DNA from: Pseudomonadota bacterium
GTDB taxonomy: Bacteria > Pseudomonadota > Alphaproteobacteria > UBA8366 > JADFVY01
Assembly: GCA_015222795.1 (NCBI GenBank)
Contig: JADFVY010000478.1
Location: 1 to 8,025, forward strand
Direction: 5' to 3'
Length of the DNA stretch: 8,025 nucleotides
Below are positions 7,184 to 8,025 of the stretch, piece by piece. Made by a program: the position numbers and the translations under genes. Position 1 is the first letter of the stretch; each line of letters begins with the position of its first letter. The notes beneath the pieces are model-generated. The model did no database searches and was not told the DNA's origin. It saw only the letters and a list, made by a program, of their open reading frames with translations.

Positions 7184-7206
7184 AACCAGTAGATGGCCCA
7201 GAAAAT

Positions 7207-7227
7207 TATGAACGCGCGATATGAACG
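7207..7227. repeat. 8-bp direct repeat overlapping the speD promoter
   Basis: TATGAACG occurs at 7207-7214 and 7220-7227 with CGCGA between, a 13-base period. On the minus strand it reads CGTTCATA twice. One copy overlaps the candidate -10 box and the other lies at the expected start of transcription. It could be a regulator site, but no matching known operator is recognised. Confidence 0.4.
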
Positions 7228-7246
7228 AACTGCGTTGGTTTTTCAA
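7218..7246 (-). promoter_or_regulatory. Candidate sigma70-type promoter for speDE
   Basis: On the minus strand, TTGAAA (7246-7241) and CATATC (7223-7218) are separated by 17 bases. The -35 box is good and the -10 box weak (3 of 6 matches). A CATAAT a little downstream is an alternative -10 box without a matching -35. The region is clearly more AT-rich than the flanking genes. Transcription would start near 7211, leaving a leader of about 40 bases before the TTG. Confidence 0.35.
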
Positions 7247-7300
7247 GCGAAATTTAGTGGTTCAATGAAATTTTTTGACGCAGCCCGGCGGGGCGCCAGC

Positions 7301-7876
7301 TTAGCGCGGGGCCGGGGCGTTCATAAAGCGGCCCGACAGGCCGTCCCAATAGAAGGCGTCGGAGACCTGGCCAAGAATATTCAGGGTCGCGGCCGGGTTT
7401 TCCAGGATTAGCGGGGGGGCGTTTTCGCCGCTGTCCGAAGGCGCGGGCAGAACCGTGCCGGCCGGCAGATAGCCGAGATAGATGTCGCTTGCCACGCCGC
7501 CGAAGAAGGACTCAATCGCCTTGCTATATCGGCCCTCACCGTGGGCCATGAGGATAACGAAAATCTCGTCGGCCTCCGGCCCGGCTGTTTTGCGGATCAA
7601 CAACGCGTAATCGGAAAACCCGTTGCCGTCGAAGTCGGCTCTGACCGATGTGGGCGAGCGGTCGCGACTGTTGTAGGCCGACTCGCTGACCGTAAGCGCG
7701 CCGATCTCGGCCTCCAGATCGCCCAGCGGTACCGGGGCGTAACCGGGGAAGAAATGCGTGATGACGGACTCCAGCGACGGCTCCACCGGCGCCTGTTGCA
7801 CCGGCGTTTCCTGCCCCAAGGCCGACGCCTGAAAGCCCATGAAAGCCAAAAGCGCCGCGGTTGCCGCAAACCGCAT
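7301..7876 (-). CDS. Predicted exported protein with a calcium-binding-like DxDGNGxxD motif
   Basis: This 191-residue protein is of unknown function. It begins with an apparent signal peptide: MRF, a hydrophobic stretch AATAALLAFMGF, then an ASA-type cleavage region near residues 17-19. Export to the periplasm is therefore likely. A DFDGNGFSD motif at 81-89 resembles the calcium loop of FG-GAP/VCBS-type repeats, but only one copy is present. The C terminus has AFYWDGLSGRF (174-184), a pattern also seen in other exported DxDG proteins. The ATG at 7876 is preferred because GAGGGG lies nine bases upstream. An ATG at 7885 directly abuts that site, and the frame is open to 8008, but that longer start would ignore the signal peptide and the promoter at 7932-7960. 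It is separated from speD by about 130 bases and is likely a separate transcription unit. Confidence 0.75.
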   Translation of the reverse strand: MRFAATAALLAFMGFQASALGQETPVQQAPVEPSLESVITHFFPGYAPVPLGDLEAEIGALTVSESAYNSRDRSPTSVRADFDGNGFSDYALLIRKTAGPEADEIFVILMAHGEGRYSKAIESFFGGVASDIYLGYLPAGTVLPAPSDSGENAPPLILENPAATLNILGQVSDAFYWDGLSGRFMNAPAPR

Positions 7877-7931
7877 CCTGTCCATCCCCTCGATATGTTC
7901 TGGACGGGAGTCTATTCGACTAGCGTACAGA

Positions 7932-7960
7932 TTCATAGTCCCGGCTTCGTGCTGGATCAA
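7932..7960 (-). promoter_or_regulatory. Candidate sigma70 promoter for the exported-protein gene
   Basis: On the minus strand TTGATC (7960-7955) and TATGAA (7937-7932) are separated by exactly 17 bases. Each matches four of six consensus positions. Transcription would begin near 7925, about 50 bases before the ATG at 7876. This argues against a start at 8008. Confidence 0.45.
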
Positions 7961-8025
7961 TTTGCCACCCATCCCCGGGACCGGGTGTGCATGCTCGGCG
8001 AGAGCCAAAACAACCGAAAAAGCAA

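Noticed and set aside
7262..7303. GC-rich inverted segment plus T-run near 7271-7276 as a terminator for the exported-protein gene
   Set aside because: The T-run is on the wrong strand for that gene, and only a 4-bp stem can be drawn.
7877..8008. 44-codon N-terminal extension of the exported protein
   Set aside because: The extension contains the candidate promoter and would bury the signal peptide. A Shine-Dalgarno site fits the ATG at 7876.
1..8025. tRNA, rRNA, CRISPR arrays, integrases or transposase genes
   Set aside because: None seen: no regularly spaced repeats, no tRNA-like cloverleaf noticed in the gaps, and no mobile-element protein motifs in any frame read.

Overview
The window is GC-rich and densely coding. 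Gene content, codon usage and an intergenic palindrome of the CCTCATCCTGAGG / CTCGAAGGACGAGG type, recalled from alphaproteobacterial genomes, suggest a free-living alphaproteobacterium, possibly near the Rhodospirillales or Rhizobiales. That assignment is an inference; there is no rRNA or other taxonomic marker here.

Left part (1-4723, + strand): most of a heterotetrameric sarcosine oxidase operon in the order soxB-soxD-soxA-soxG. soxB is cut by the left window edge and lacks its FAD-binding N terminus, but keeps the flavinylated histidine motif. soxD has all four expected zinc ligands. soxA carries the dinucleotide-binding and folate-binding modules, and soxG is the small folate-fold subunit. 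soxD/soxA overlap by 4 bases and soxA/soxG by 8, so translation is probably coupled. Together they oxidatively demethylate sarcosine to glycine, passing the one-carbon unit to tetrahydrofolate and releasing H2O2. A 14-bp tandem duplication starts at the soxB stop codon and can fold into a hairpin before soxD.

Middle (4716-5824): murI (glutamate racemase, - strand) converges on soxG and overlaps its 3' end by 8 bp, leaving no room for an ordinary terminator. Upstream of murI lies a composite inverted-repeat element of about 225 bp (5584-5808). It has a 51-bp-arm hairpin core flanked by an outer inverted pair of ACCACAGAGA-type repeats.

Right part (5825-7170, - strand): a two-gene polyamine operon, speD (SAM decarboxylase proenzyme, apparent TTG start, N-terminal extension) and speE (spermidine synthase). 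Their stop and start codons overlap as TGATG. SpeD makes decarboxylated SAM, which SpeE uses with putrescine to make spermidine. A candidate promoter and an 8-bp direct repeat lie upstream of speD.

Far right (7301-7876, - strand): a predicted exported protein of unknown function with a DxDGNGxxD calcium-binding-like motif, preceded by a plausible sigma70 promoter. The last ~65 bases (7961-8025) show nothing I can assign.

I found no evidence of a new multi-gene system. The coding content is ordinary metabolism. The points worth a second look are the composite repeat, the tandem hairpin in the sox operon, the speD upstream region and the unassigned exported protein.
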